Shown here: positions 16,276 through 25,203 of the stretch, piece after piece
How the letters are laid out: each line of letters starts with the position of its first letter
Numbering within the stretch: the stretch's first letter is position 1
NCBI GenBank assembly: GCA_004078665.1
Contig: SCFO01000002.1
Location: forward strand, 558,001-622,000
DNA length: 64,000 nt
Source of the DNA: Halobacillus fulvus
GTDB taxonomy: Bacteria > Bacillota > Bacilli > Bacillales > Halobacillaceae
Direction of reading: 5' to 3'
The notes under the pieces: generated by a model
What the model saw: only the letters and a program-made list of their open reading frames with translations
Databases searched by the model: none
What the model was told of the DNA's origin: nothing
Position numbers and translations under genes: made by a program

Positions 16276-17568
16276 TCAGTCTCCTCCTTCTACTCGGAAA
16301 ATGCTGTCGATCGAACGTACAGATGACAACTGTTCTAAATCATGCTTCGCTTTTTCAAAATCTTCCTCACTGACGCGGTGAGTCACCATCATCAGCTCAC
16401 GCTCATCATCTTTGTTCGTTGAACGCTGAATGACCTGATCGAATGAAATGCCATACTCGGCAAAAATGCTCGTAATTTCATTGAGCATACCGGCACGGTC
16501 CACGACGTGAAGACGGATGTACTTCTTCGATTGGCGCTCACTCTTCGATTTCAGCTGGTGTGGGAACTGTGGCTGCACATAAGCTGTTCCTGTCGTGCCA
16601 AGGCGGATATTTTTCAACACCGCAATCAAATCGGCAACAACCGCTGTAGCGGTCGGAAGCTTTCCGGCACCTGGTCCGTAAAACATCGTTTCCCCGACAG
16701 CATCCCCATATACATAAACGGCGTTGAATTCGTCGTTTACAGAAGAAAGCGGGTGCTGTGCTGGAAGAAGAGAAGGCTCTACGCTGACAGATACTCCAGA
16801 CTCATCGTTCTCAGCGATACCGATCAGTTTGATCCGGTAGCCAAGCTCTTCTGCATAACGGATATCTTCTAATGAAATGTTGCGGATTCCTTTAACTTCC
16901 ACATCTTCTAAATTGAACGGCATGGAAAATCCTAAAATGGAAAGGATCGTCATTTTACGTGCAGCATCAAGACCATCGACATCTGCCGTCGGATCCGCTT
17001 CCGCAAATCCTAAATCTTGCGCTTCCTTTAATACACTGTCAAAATCGACGCCTTCTTGTGCCATTTTCGTCATAATATAGTTTGTCGTACCGTTGACGAT
17101 TCCCATCATTTTTGTGATTCGGTCTGAGGATAATCCGTCCATGATCGAGCGGATGATCGGAATCCCTCCGGCAACACTTGCTTCATAATATAGGTCGCAA
17201 TTGTTCTTCTGGCAGGCCTCGAACAATTGAGCACCGTGCTGGGCAATCAAGTCTTTGTTGGCTGTTACGACATGCTTACCGTTTTCAATCGCTTCTAATA
17301 ATATCGTTAATGTGTGATCGATCCCACCCATCACCTCTACGATAACGTCAATCTCTGGGTCGCGCGTAATATCCTCGTATCGGTCGGTCAGGTTTACAGT
17401 CTCAGAAAGTTCACGGGGTTTAGATGTGTCACTGACCAAAACAGACTTGATCGTCACCGCACACCCTGTCTTATGTTGAATTCTTTCTTGGTGATCGTTC
17501 AGAATCTCGATCACGCCACTTCCGACGGTTCCTAAACCGAGTAATCCTACGGTAATGGTATTTTCCAT
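16276..17568 (-). CDS. hom: homoserine dehydrogenase with ACT domain
   Basis: Reduces aspartate semialdehyde to homoserine, the branch point to threonine and methionine. 430 residues: NAD(P)-binding [12 protein letters not shown] at the N-terminus, [13 protein letters not shown] and the [30 protein letters not shown] catalytic segments, and a C-terminal ACT domain (about 350-425; [20 protein letters not shown]) that would bind threonine for feedback control. AAGGAG lies 8 bp before ATG. First gene of the operon; no T-box or other leader RNA was seen in the 100 bp upstream. Confidence 0.96.
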   Translation of the reverse strand: MENTITVGLLGLGTVGSGVIEILNDHQERIQHKTGCAVTIKSVLVSDTSKPRELSETVNLTDRYEDITRDPEIDVIVEVMGGIDHTLTILLEAIENGKHVVTANKDLIAQHGAQLFEACQKNNCDLYYEASVAGGIPIIRSIMDGLSSDRITKMMGIVNGTTNYIMTKMAQEGVDFDSVLKEAQDLGFAEADPTADVDGLDAARKMTILSILGFSMPFNLEDVEVKGIRNISLEDIRYAEELGYRIKLIGIAENDESGVSVSVEPSLLPAQHPLSSVNDEFNAVYVYGDAVGETMFYGPGAGKLPTATAVVADLIAVLKNIRLGTTGTAYVQPQFPHQLKSKSERQSKKYIRLHVVDRAGMLNEITSIFAEYGISFDQVIQRSTNKDDERELMMVTHRVSEEDFEKAKHDLEQLSSVRSIDSIFRVEGGD

Positions 17569-17736
17569 CGTTCACACTCCTTGTCCACTTCAAATATACA
17601 ATATTCTTTATATAAAGGACATTGTAACGGAAAGCGAAAAGACTTACAAGGGCGAATTATCAGACACTTCATGAATAGGATTCATTCTAGTCTTATAAGA
17701 ATTTCAATGAGCAATTTATCATTAAAAATGTAGCTA

Positions 17737-17905
17737 TTTCCGTTACGGAAGATAGACTTAGGAGGGGCTGGAAATGACTCGCTTTCCATGGGCGGGCGCT
17801 GAGCTTCCTCGTCGCTTTGCTCCTGCGGGATCTCACCCCGCCCTTCCTCCCATAGGAGTCTCGCAATTTCCAGCCCCTCCTGCCATTTTTAAAGTGAACG
17901 GAAAC
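17737..17905 (-). repeat. palindromic intergenic element, copy 3
   Basis: Full-length copy, 169 bp, orientation opposite to copy 1. Left end TTTCCGTTAC (17737), right end GTGAACGGAAAC (17894-17905). Inner ends GGAGGGGCTGGAAAT and ATTTCCAGCCCCTCC are perfect inverted repeats; the core carries CCATGGGCGGGCGCTGAGCT and CCCATAGGAGTCTCGC. It lies in the 696-bp gap 17569-18264 upstream of hom. The rest of that gap has no convincing gene; a promoter for the next gene is at 18203. Confidence 0.88.
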
Positions 17906-18202
17906 ACCATGTGTAGCATTTATACAGAAAAGGGATGGGGAAACTAAAGGTCCCCTTTGAAAACAGAACGCTTCCTATCCTTCCTTTTTCTCATATATAA
18001 AGTTTCCTAATTAATAAGGCGTATAGAGAAACGGAATGACACTTAACCTGGTTCTTGTATAAGTGAAAAAATCAATTACTTTTCTCAGAGGAGGGGATGT
18101 AAAGATAAGAAATGAATAACATTCCCATGCCAAATATTTAAATGTAATTCTGAAAAAGCGAAAATTAATTAAAGTTTTTCTTTAAAGTTTCTTTTTACAC
18201 TA

Positions 18203-18231
18203 TTGACTATTAATTGGAAATATTTTATAAA
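18203..18231 (+). promoter_or_regulatory. sigma-A promoter for the 79-aa gene
   Basis: TTGACT, 17-bp spacer, TATAAA, about 33 bp before the start codon at 18265. The spacing and AT-rich surroundings are typical. Confidence 0.65.
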
Positions 18232-18264
18232 TAAAATGTACTAATACTTTAGGAGGGTGAAAAA

Positions 18265-18504
18265 ATGAATGTTTGTCTAGATGTCATACTTCCAGCGCCA
18301 CTCAGAAAATATGAAAGGATCATCGATTACGCGATCAATGATATGGGAATCAGAGGGAAATTGGATGAATTCCGCAGAGAGGGGAAGCTGGTGCTGATGG
18401 CTGCAAAAGACCTTCTTTTTTCAAACCTCTCAGAAAAAGCCATCGAATTCGCTTTTGACACGAAAATAAGGGAGCATTTTCGCAGGCTGCTCGGCCATCG
18501 CTAA
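18265..18504 (+). CDS. hypothetical protein, 79 aa
   Basis: Predicted soluble, mostly helical, basic protein of 79 residues that begins MNVCLDVILPAPLRKYERII and ends FRRLLGHR. Ribosome binding site AGGAGGG 7 bp before ATG and a clean sigma-A promoter upstream, so it is very likely expressed. No signal peptide or membrane segment. I do not recognise the family, and neighbours give no clue. Confidence 0.65.
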   Translation: MNVCLDVILPAPLRKYERIIDYAINDMGIRGKLDEFRREGKLVLMAAKDLLFSNLSEKAIEFAFDTKIREHFRRLLGHR

Positions 18505-18681
18505 AACTTGAACCCATGATTGGAAGGACGCTGAAAGTTTTCTTATGGAACCGTTGGATCATCCTACTCATTGTTTTCATCACCCTGGACTTTGGTGCAC
18601 CACACTATCCACATGAAAAACGCCTCTTTCTTCTTATAAAAATGCATTTCCACCAACACCTCACTATTTTTTTCCTATCTC

Positions 18682-18710
18682 TGGACATCGCCGGGATTTT
18701 TCACTACGAT
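18682..18710 (+). promoter_or_regulatory. possible promoter for the LacI-type regulator
   Basis: TGGACA, 17-bp spacer, TACGAT (within TACGATAAT), 37 bp before the regulator's start codon. Two mismatches in the -10 make this tentative. Confidence 0.4.
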
Positions 18711-18746
18711 AATATGTGAAAAGGATTCCATGGAGGATGAAAGATT

Positions 18747-19736
18747 ATGACTACAATCAACGATATCGCTCAAATGGCCAATGTTTCCCGGACAACGGTT
18801 TCGAGAGCGCTGAACAACAGTGGGTACGTCAGCGAAGACGCGAGAAAACGAATTATGAAAATCGTCGAGGAGACAGGGTATATCCCGAGTCAATCCGCTA
18901 AATCGCTGCGCACGAAACGCTCCGGTGTCATAGGGATCATTCTGCCAAGGTTAAGTACGGAAACGACAACGCGTGTCGTCAACGGAATCAATGAGTCTCT
19001 TGCCAAAGAAGGATTTCAGATTCTGTTGACCGACACAGAGCTCGACAAACAGAAGGAAATCGAATATATCCGTTTACTGAAGAGTCGTCACGTCGACGGA
19101 ATCATTTTACTGGCGACGAACGTCAACGACGAATTATTGAAGACGATCCAAGAAGTGGACATTCCGTTTCTTTCGATTGGACAGGAACTGCCTGGCGTCA
19201 CTTCGCTCGTCTATGATGATTACCATGCAGCTGCAGACCTGACGAACATGCTGATCCATAAGGGACATGAGAAGATTGCTTTTATCGGAGTGACGAATGA
19301 GGATCCATCTGTAGGAGGAAAACGTGAACAAGCCTTCCGCGATATAATGAAGGAAAACGATCTTCCGGTTGATGAGAACTGGATCGGAGAGGGAGACTTC
19401 AGCATCGACTCTGGCTATGAGCAGATGAAGAAAATCCTGAAAAACAGTAAAGACAATCGACCGACTGCTCTGTTTGCGGTCACAGACCGGATGGCGATCG
19501 GGGCGATGGAATACTTGAAGGAACAAGGGTATAAGATTCCAGAAGATATAGCTGTCGTAGGGATCGGAGCCTCAATGATGTCGAAATATATGACGCCATC
19601 GCTTACGACTGTGGACTACTTTAACGACGAAGCAGGTAGGAACGCTGCCAGTCTTTTACTGCGGAAATTAAAAAATGAAGAAATCGAGAAAAAATTTGAG
19701 CTTTCTTATAGACTCATTCTACGAGATAGTGTATAG
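18747..19736 (+). CDS. LacI family transcriptional repressor (sucrose-type, ScrR/SacR-like)
   Basis: 329 residues. N-terminal LacI helix-turn-helix (TTINDIAQMANVSRTTVSRA, about 2-50) followed by the hinge and a periplasmic-binding-protein-like sensor domain (about 60-325; GIILPRLSTETTT, VDGIILLATN, and PTALFAVTDRMAIGAM). GGAGG lies 10 bp before ATG. It lies just upstream of the PTS gene, and two copies of a TGTAATCG-type palindrome in the gap between them are its likely operators. It should repress the PTS gene until the phosphorylated sugar appears. Confidence 0.88.
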   Translation: MTTINDIAQMANVSRTTVSRALNNSGYVSEDARKRIMKIVEETGYIPSQSAKSLRTKRSGVIGIILPRLSTETTTRVVNGINESLAKEGFQILLTDTELDKQKEIEYIRLLKSRHVDGIILLATNVNDELLKTIQEVDIPFLSIGQELPGVTSLVYDDYHAAADLTNMLIHKGHEKIAFIGVTNEDPSVGGKREQAFRDIMKENDLPVDENWIGEGDFSIDSGYEQMKKILKNSKDNRPTALFAVTDRMAIGAMEYLKEQGYKIPEDIAVVGIGASMMSKYMTPSLTTVDYFNDEAGRNAASLLLRKLKNEEIEKKFELSYRLILRDSV

Positions 19737-19743
19737 TAGCAAT

Positions 19744-19757
19744 TGAAAACGTCATCA
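19744..19757 (+). promoter_or_regulatory. cre site upstream of the PTS gene
   Basis: TGAAAACGTCATCA matches the cre consensus TGWAANCGNTNWCA at 13 of 14 positions. It abuts the first LacI-type operator, so CcpA and the specific repressor would bind side by side. Confidence 0.65.
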
Positions 19758-19771
19758 TGTAATCGTTCACA
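19758..19771. promoter_or_regulatory. LacI-type operator 1 (imperfect)
   Basis: TGTAATCGTTCACA, 12 of 14 positions identical to the perfect palindrome at 19865. The spacing of 107 bp between the two would allow looping by a tetramer. Confidence 0.5.
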
Positions 19772-19864
19772 CATGATTTCATATGTTTCACATTGCTACT
19801 GTACATTAAATATCGGAAAAGGCTATTATACAATCTTTTAAAGATTTTTATTTTTTCCTAAATG

Positions 19865-19878
19865 TGTAATCGATTACA
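19865..19878. promoter_or_regulatory. LacI-type operator 2, perfect palindrome
   Basis: TGTAATCGATTACA, a perfect 14-bp palindrome with the central CG typical of LacI/GalR operators, 33 bp before the PTS start codon. Confidence 0.7.
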
Positions 19879-19911
19879 TGCACATGCTAAATATTGAAAG
19901 GGGACATCATC

Positions 19912-21315
19912 ATGGCTGATAACTTTACTATTGCCAAACAGGTCATCGAAGCCGCTGGTGGAGAAAGTAACATTGCTTCTGTCGCACACTGTGCAACACG
20001 TCTTAGAATCATGCTTCATGACAAAGAAAAAGCAGACATTTCTGCGATTGAAGAAATCGACAAGGTCAAAGGAGCTTTTTACAACTCTGGACAGCTTCAG
20101 GTCATCTTCGGTACAGGAACGGTTAACCGCATCTATGAAGAAGTGACAAAGCTTGATGTGGACGGAACAACTAAATCCGAAATGAAGGAAGAGACGAAGA
20201 AGCAAGGGAATGCGTTCCAACGCTGGATCCGTACATTCGGTGACGTCTTCGTTCCGATCATCCCGGCGCTTGTTGCTACTGGTCTATTCATGGGTCTTCG
20301 CGGACTTGTCACACAGCCGCAAATCCTTGCTCTATTCGGATTAGCGCCTGAGGATATTTCAGAGAACTTCATTTTGTTCACACAAGTTCTGACGGATACG
20401 GCGTTCGTGTTCTTACCGGCACTTGTCGCATGGTCCACGTTTAAAGTATTCGGAGGAAGTCCGATTCTCGGTATTGTCATAGGACTTATGCTTGTATCGC
20501 CAGCGCTTCCGAACGCTTGGGCGATTGCCGACGGGTCAGCTGAGCCATTGACGTTCCTAGGATTCATTCCGGTCACAGGTTATCAAGGTTCCGTACTGCC
20601 TGCCTTCATTACAGGTATCGTTGGTGCCAAGTTAGAAAAAGCGTTACGTAAAAAGATTCCAGAATCACTCGACTTGATTCTGACACCATTCTTAGTACTA
20701 CTGATTATGATCACGCTTGCGTTGTTCGCAATCGGACCAGTTTTCCACATCGTAGAAAATGGAATCTTCGCAGCTACTCGTTGGGTACTTGAACTTCCAT
20801 TAGGACTAAGTGGTCTGGTTATCGGATTCTTGCACCAAATCATCGTTATTACAGGGGTTCACCACATCTTCAACCTGCTTGAGATCCAGTTGCTTGAGCG
20901 CGTCGGAGAGAACGCCTTTAACCCACTGATCACAGCAGCGATCGCCGCTCAAGGTGGTGCCGCACTTGCTGTCGGTCTTAAATCAAAAGCGAAGAAAATG
21001 AAAGCTCTAGCGCTTCCATCTTCCCTATCCGCATTCCTCGGAATTACCGAGCCTGCGATTTTCGGGGTTAACCTTCGCTACATGAAGCCATTCGTCATGG
21101 GTCTGATCGGTGGTGCCGCAGGAGGATTCTTCGCCTCTCTAGTCAACATCACAGCATCCGGTATGGCAATTACCGTAATCCCAGGTACGTTGCTTTACAT
21201 TGACAGCTTTGTAGGCCTCATCCTCTACATCATCACGAACGCAATCGCGATCGGTGTTGCTTTCGTACTGACTTGGATGTTCGGTTATGATGACAAAATG
21301 CTTGAGAAAAACTAA
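19912..21315 (+). CDS. PTS system EIIBC component, sucrose type
   Basis: Membrane sugar phosphotransferase, 467 residues. An N-terminal EIIB domain has the phosphorylated Cys in VAHCATRLRIMLHD (about residue 26), followed by an EIIC domain with about ten membrane helices, including GVHHIFNLLEIQLL and the LGITEPAIFGVNLRYMKPF loop typical of the Glc/sucrose group. No EIIA domain is present, so it must borrow an EIIA-Glc encoded elsewhere. Start at ATG 19912 behind GAAAGGGG. The preceding LacI-type regulator supports sucrose, but no sucrose-6-phosphate hydrolase gene is next to it; trehalose or another disaccharide remains possible. Confidence 0.88.
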   Translation: MADNFTIAKQVIEAAGGESNIASVAHCATRLRIMLHDKEKADISAIEEIDKVKGAFYNSGQLQVIFGTGTVNRIYEEVTKLDVDGTTKSEMKEETKKQGNAFQRWIRTFGDVFVPIIPALVATGLFMGLRGLVTQPQILALFGLAPEDISENFILFTQVLTDTAFVFLPALVAWSTFKVFGGSPILGIVIGLMLVSPALPNAWAIADGSAEPLTFLGFIPVTGYQGSVLPAFITGIVGAKLEKALRKKIPESLDLILTPFLVLLIMITLALFAIGPVFHIVENGIFAATRWVLELPLGLSGLVIGFLHQIIVITGVHHIFNLLEIQLLERVGENAFNPLITAAIAAQGGAALAVGLKSKAKKMKALALPSSLSAFLGITEPAIFGVNLRYMKPFVMGLIGGAAGGFFASLVNITASGMAITVIPGTLLYIDSFVGLILYIITNAIAIGVAFVLTWMFGYDDKMLEKN

Positions 21316-21325
21316 AGATGTTTAG

Positions 21326-21354
21326 AAGCCAGGACGATCCGTCCTGGCTTTTTT
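21326..21354 (+). terminator. rho-independent terminator after the PTS gene
   Basis: Perfect 11-base arms AAGCCAGGACG and CGTCCTGGCTT with a short loop and a run of six T. Confidence 0.88.
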
Positions 21355-21389
21355 GTATGTCTAGAGTTTTAGGCGTAGAGACTATGCTT

Positions 21390-21615
21390 GGGAACAGACA
21401 TCTGGCGTTAGGAAACAGAGTCGCTGCGTTTGGGAACGGAGCTCGGACGTTAGGGGGCAGACGCGCCGAGTTAAAGAACAGAGTCCCGCCTAGGGAACAG
21501 AGCTCTGGCGTTAGGGAACGGAGTCGCCGCGTTGAGGAACAGAGCCCCGACGTTAGGGAACAGACCCGCCGAGAAAAGGAACAGACCCACCCAGTTAAGA
21601 CCCAGAGCCCCGCCC
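21390..21615. repeat. degenerate 21-bp tandem array D (GGGAACAGAG family)
   Basis: Ten consecutive units start at 21390, 21411, 21432, 21453, 21474, 21493, 21514, 21535, 21556 and 21577: all 21 bp except one of 19. The unit begins GGGAACAGAG and ends CGTTA with a variable GC-rich middle. GC is higher than the surroundings. An open frame runs through it into manA, but this is upstream of the manA ribosome binding site. The unit sequence is unrelated to arrays A-C and E. Confidence 0.88.
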
Positions 21616-21697
21616 AACGCCCACACCACCCCCGCCAAACCCCCCCCATCCACCCAACATTATCCGCAAAATCATATACCTCCACACACAAGAAAAA

Positions 21698-21706
21698 TGA
21701 TACAAT
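21698..21706 (+). promoter_or_regulatory. possible extended -10 promoter for manA
   Basis: TGATACAAT (TG-N-TACAAT), 38 bp before the manA start; no good -35 is visible. Confidence 0.4.
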
Positions 21707-21743
21707 AAAAACAGGCAAATACAGCTCAAGAGAGGTGACCAAC

Positions 21744-22703
21744 GTGTATAATGAACCGATTTTTCTACAGCCGGAATTCAAAGAACGTTTGTGGGGCGGA
21801 ACAAAACTCCGCGAACTTTTCCACTACCCGATTCCATCCGATCAGACGGGGGAAGCGTGGGGGATTTCTGGTCATGCCAACGGACCGAACAAGATTTTGA
21901 ATGGTCCGCTCGAAGGGAAGACTTTGGCTTACGCCTGGGACACACACCGGCAGCTTTTTGCGGAGGAAGAGGGAGAAGAGTTTCCTTTACTCGTCAAAAT
22001 CCTCGATTCGTCGAAGACTTTGTCTGTGCAGGTGCATCCGGATGATACATATGCTCGAGAAATTGAAAACCAAAACTACGGCAAGACCGAATGCTGGTAC
22101 GTCATCGACTGTGAAGAAGGGTCCGAGATTATTTTTGGACATCATGCGCGAGATAAACAGGAATTTGCCGCTATGGTGGAGAATGAAGAATGGGAGAGCC
22201 TTTTGCGTCGAATTAAGGTGAAGCCTGGAGACTTTTTCTATGTGCCAAGCGGGACGATCCACGCAATCGGCGCGGGTATTCAAATCCTGGAAACGCAGCA
22301 GAGTTCAGACATAACGTACCGTGTCTACGATTTTGATCGCGTAGGCAATGACGGAGAGAAACGTGAACTTCATCTTGATAAGTCGAAGGAAGTCACGACA
22401 GCTCCGCACATCGATCCAGAAATCGAGCGCAGCTATACGATCCAAGCGGGTCTGAAAAACGAAACATTGGCAGAAGAAATGTACTTTTCCGTTTACCACT
22501 GGGATCTGGACGGCTCGAGCCAGGTGCTGAAGCCTGACCCGTACACGCTAGTCAGTGTCCTTAAAGGTCAGGGCGAGGTGCTCATCGACGGGCAGTCCTA
22601 TCCGTTTACAAAAGGGGATCATTTCATTATCCCCGCCACAGTTGAGGCCTATCAGCTGAAAGGAAAAGCTTCAATGATTGTTTCACATTCGAACAAAGCT
22701 TAA
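21744..22703 (+). CDS. manA: mannose-6-phosphate isomerase, class I
   Basis: Interconverts mannose 6-phosphate and fructose 6-phosphate. It has 319 residues, matching B. subtilis ManA. Zinc-site motifs are SVQVHPDD (about residue 95), GKTECWYVID and FFYVPSGTIHAIGAGIQILE (about 165). The frame is open from 21318, but that extension reads a tandem repeat; GTG 21744 (MYNEPIFLQPEF) follows AGAGGTG and matches family N-termini. The next gene, pgcA, begins 22 bp later, so the two are probably cotranscribed and feed sugar-nucleotide precursor synthesis. Confidence 0.93.
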   Translation: MYNEPIFLQPEFKERLWGGTKLRELFHYPIPSDQTGEAWGISGHANGPNKILNGPLEGKTLAYAWDTHRQLFAEEEGEEFPLLVKILDSSKTLSVQVHPDDTYAREIENQNYGKTECWYVIDCEEGSEIIFGHHARDKQEFAAMVENEEWESLLRRIKVKPGDFFYVPSGTIHAIGAGIQILETQQSSDITYRVYDFDRVGNDGEKRELHLDKSKEVTTAPHIDPEIERSYTIQAGLKNETLAEEMYFSVYHWDLDGSSQVLKPDPYTLVSVLKGQGEVLIDGQSYPFTKGDHFIIPATVEAYQLKGKASMIVSHSNKA

Positions 22704-22725
22704 TTACAAAAGAGGAGTGATGTAC

Positions 22726-24432
22726 ATGTGGGAAAAAGAATTTGACCGTTGGAAGCAGTTTGCAGGACTCGATCAGAAATTGTCTGAAGAGCTTGAGGCG
22801 ATTGTGACCGATGAAAAATCGTTAGAGGATGCTTTTTACAAAAACCTCGAATTCGGAACTGGGGGCATGCGTGGTAAGCTTGGACCTGGAACGAACCGGA
22901 TGAACATTTATACGGTCCGTAAAGCGGCAGAAGGCCTTGCGACATACGTCAATGATCGTGGCTTGTCGAAGCGCGGCGTCGCGATTGCGTATGATTCCCG
23001 CTATATGTCCAAAGAATTCGCGGTCGAAACGGCACGCGTACTCGGATACCACGGAATTCCTTCCTATGTATTCACTTCCCTGCGTCCGACACCGGAACTT
23101 TCTTTCGCTGTCCGTCATTTGAACGCAGCAGCAGGTGTCGTCGTAACCGCCAGCCACAACCCGCCGGAATACAACGGCTTCAAAGCCTACAACGAAGACG
23201 GTGGCCAGTTGCCTCCTGAGCAGGCAGAAAAAATGATCGACTTCGTCAACAAAGTCGAGGACGAGCTCAACGTTTCCGTCGCCGATCAGAGGGAGATTGA
23301 GGACTCCGGTCTTCTCAACTGGATCGACGAAGAAGTCGATACTGCTTATCTTGAAAAATTGAAGACCGTCACGCTACAGCCGGAAATCGACAAAGACATT
23401 TCTGTCGTCTTCACACCGCTGCACGGTACGGCCCGTCACTTAGTTGAAAAAGGACTGAAGCAAAGCGGCTTTACGTCGGTTCATATTGTCGAAGAACAAG
23501 CCGAGCCGGATCCGGAATTCTCGACAGTCGAATCGCCGAACCCTGAAGAACACCAGGCGTTTGCCGTGGCGATTGATCAAGGAAAACAAGTTGGAGCAGA
23601 CCTCTTACTCGCAACTGACCCGGATGCCGACCGTATGGGTGTGGCCGTACCGAATAAAGACGGCGAGTATGTCGTATTGACCGGGAACCAGACAGGCGCC
23701 CTGATGCTCGACTACATCCTCGAGCATACGCCGAACGTACCGGACAACAGCCTTTTGATCAAAACGATCGTAACGTCCGAATTCGGACGTGTCATCGCCG
23801 ATGCCCACAGCACGAAGACACTCGACGTATTGACTGGCTTCAAATTCATCGGTGAAAAAATCCGTGAATACGAGCAGACTGGCGAATATACGTTCATGTT
23901 CGGGTACGAAGAAAGCTATGGTTACTTAGTGAAAGACTTTGCCCGCGACAAAGACGCTGTCCAAGCAGCCGTCCTGATCGCCGAAGTCGGAGCCCACTAC
24001 AAGAACCAAGGAAAGACGCTTCTTGATGCTCTTGATGAACTGTACGAAAAGCACGGCTTCTTCCTTGAAGGCTTGAAATCCGTCACGCTAGAAGGGAAAT
24101 CCGGAGCAGACACGATCAAGAAAATCATGGATGACTTCCGCGAAGCTGACATCACAGAAGTGGGCGGCAAGAAAGTTGTCGCGATCGAAGACTATGCGAC
24201 AACTGTACGCCACTATGTAGAAGACGGCACGACAGAAGAAATCGACCTGCCGACATCGAACGTCCTGAAGTTCATTCTCGAGGATGACTGCTGGTTCTGC
24301 CTGCGCCCATCCGGAACGGAACCGAAGATCAAGTTTTATTTCGGCGTCAAAACCGATTCGAAACAGAAGAGCGAAGACTTGCTTGAGTCGTTGAAAGCGA
24401 CAGTCAACGAGCGTCTTCATGCTTTGATCTAA
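22726..24432 (+). CDS. pgcA: alpha-phosphoglucomutase / phosphomannomutase
   Basis: Interconverts glucose 1-phosphate and glucose 6-phosphate, giving UDP-glucose for glycolipid and teichoic acid synthesis. 568 residues with all four alpha-D-phosphohexomutase motifs: the phosphoserine loop VVTASHNPPEYNGFKAYN (about 136), metal-binding ATDPDADRMG, sugar-binding FGYEESYGY and the C-terminal phosphate-binding RPSGTEPKIKFY. Of the ATGs at 22720 and 22726, the latter has the better spacing (8 bp) from AGAGGAG. Confidence 0.93.
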   Translation: MWEKEFDRWKQFAGLDQKLSEELEAIVTDEKSLEDAFYKNLEFGTGGMRGKLGPGTNRMNIYTVRKAAEGLATYVNDRGLSKRGVAIAYDSRYMSKEFAVETARVLGYHGIPSYVFTSLRPTPELSFAVRHLNAAAGVVVTASHNPPEYNGFKAYNEDGGQLPPEQAEKMIDFVNKVEDELNVSVADQREIEDSGLLNWIDEEVDTAYLEKLKTVTLQPEIDKDISVVFTPLHGTARHLVEKGLKQSGFTSVHIVEEQAEPDPEFSTVESPNPEEHQAFAVAIDQGKQVGADLLLATDPDADRMGVAVPNKDGEYVVLTGNQTGALMLDYILEHTPNVPDNSLLIKTIVTSEFGRVIADAHSTKTLDVLTGFKFIGEKIREYEQTGEYTFMFGYEESYGYLVKDFARDKDAVQAAVLIAEVGAHYKNQGKTLLDALDELYEKHGFFLEGLKSVTLEGKSGADTIKKIMDDFREADITEVGGKKVVAIEDYATTVRHYVEDGTTEEIDLPTSNVLKFILEDDCWFCLRPSGTEPKIKFYFGVKTDSKQKSEDLLESLKATVNERLHALI

Positions 24433-24442
24433 AAAAGGGAAG

Positions 24443-24480
24443 CGCATGAATCAGGGGTTACGCCTGGTTCATGCGTTTTT
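24443..24480 (+). terminator. rho-independent terminator after pgcA
   Basis: GCATGAATCAGG (24444-24455) pairs with CCTGGTTCATGC (24463-24474) with one G-T pair, followed by TTTTTATT. Confidence 0.8.
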
Positions 24481-24532
24481 ATTATGGAGCGGGTGTGGTG
24501 ACACCGCATCAAACCATCCAGTTGCCGTGCTT

Positions 24533-24965
24533 TATCGTCCAAACCTGCTCGTATATCGTCTACTGGCTATATGGGGAGTGGGTCGATCAGCCAGAATTAG
24601 CTCTGATCAATCCAGTTTTCAAATGAATTCATCCAGAATGCCTCAAAATCGATCCAGAATTTCTTTCAATCAATCCACCCCAGAGTTATCGTCCACCATT
24701 CAGTCAGAACAGTCCAAATCATTCGTGTTATCATCCGTCCCGTGCCCCGCGCCAGTATCTTAAAAATATCCATCCAGGTGCCAGACTTTCCCCTTCAAAC
24801 CTGTGGCCAAATAGGGAAAGGTCTTACCCGCCAAAGTAAGCTCTAAATAATCCCGACTTCAAGTGAATCCATCTAAAATACCTCCGAGCTGATCTTGAAT
24901 TCATCTCAATCGATTCATCCCAGAGTTATTGTCCACCATACAGATAAATCAATCCAGACCTCGCT
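24533..24965. repeat. degenerate 21-bp tandem array B with a second diverged copy (ATCRATCCA family)
   Basis: Cores ATC(R)(A)TCCA at 24533, 24555, 24586, 24606, 24627, 24648, 24669, 24688, 24709 and 24730 give spacings 22, 31, 20, 21, 21, 21, 19, 21, 21. A diverged second copy lies about 239 bp further on; CAGAGTTAT at 24681 recurs at 24920 and the core at 24688 recurs as ATTGTCCA at 24927. It occupies most of the 771-bp gap 24433-25203 and no coding region is seen. The last 240 bp before the next gene are AT-rich leader. Confidence 0.82.
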
Positions 24966-25203
24966 CCTGCCCTTTTTCCTCCAGCACCCTAGCTCAACAA
25001 CACCACAAAAAAATCCACTCCCACCCCGTTTTCCCACCTCAAAAAAAGGGTATAAAAAATAAACCTTCATTATCCTAAAACCCCACAGACAACCCCTTCA
25101 AAAAATATCCATTCTCTATAAAGAAAGGGCTTTCATTTTAAAGGAAAATGAGCGATAATATAATAAAATACTGAATATTCTGATTTAGAAAGAGGTGGGC
25201 CGT

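Noticed and set aside
17569-17740. T-box or other amino-acid leader before hom
   Set aside because: No T-box sequence or antiterminator pair was found; the stretch to the repeat is too short and plain.
18516-18719. 67-residue plus-strand ORF before the LacI-type regulator
   Set aside because: No ribosome binding site, and it overlaps the regulator's likely promoter; composition looks like non-coding DNA.
21390-21615. CRISPR array
   Set aside because: The 21-bp units have no constant repeat plus unique spacer structure, and no cas gene is in the window. The same applies to the other four arrays.
21318-21743. Extension of ManA by 142 residues with repeated Arg/Glu-rich heptads
   Set aside because: It translates the 21-bp array; the proper GTG start and ribosome binding site lie at 21744.
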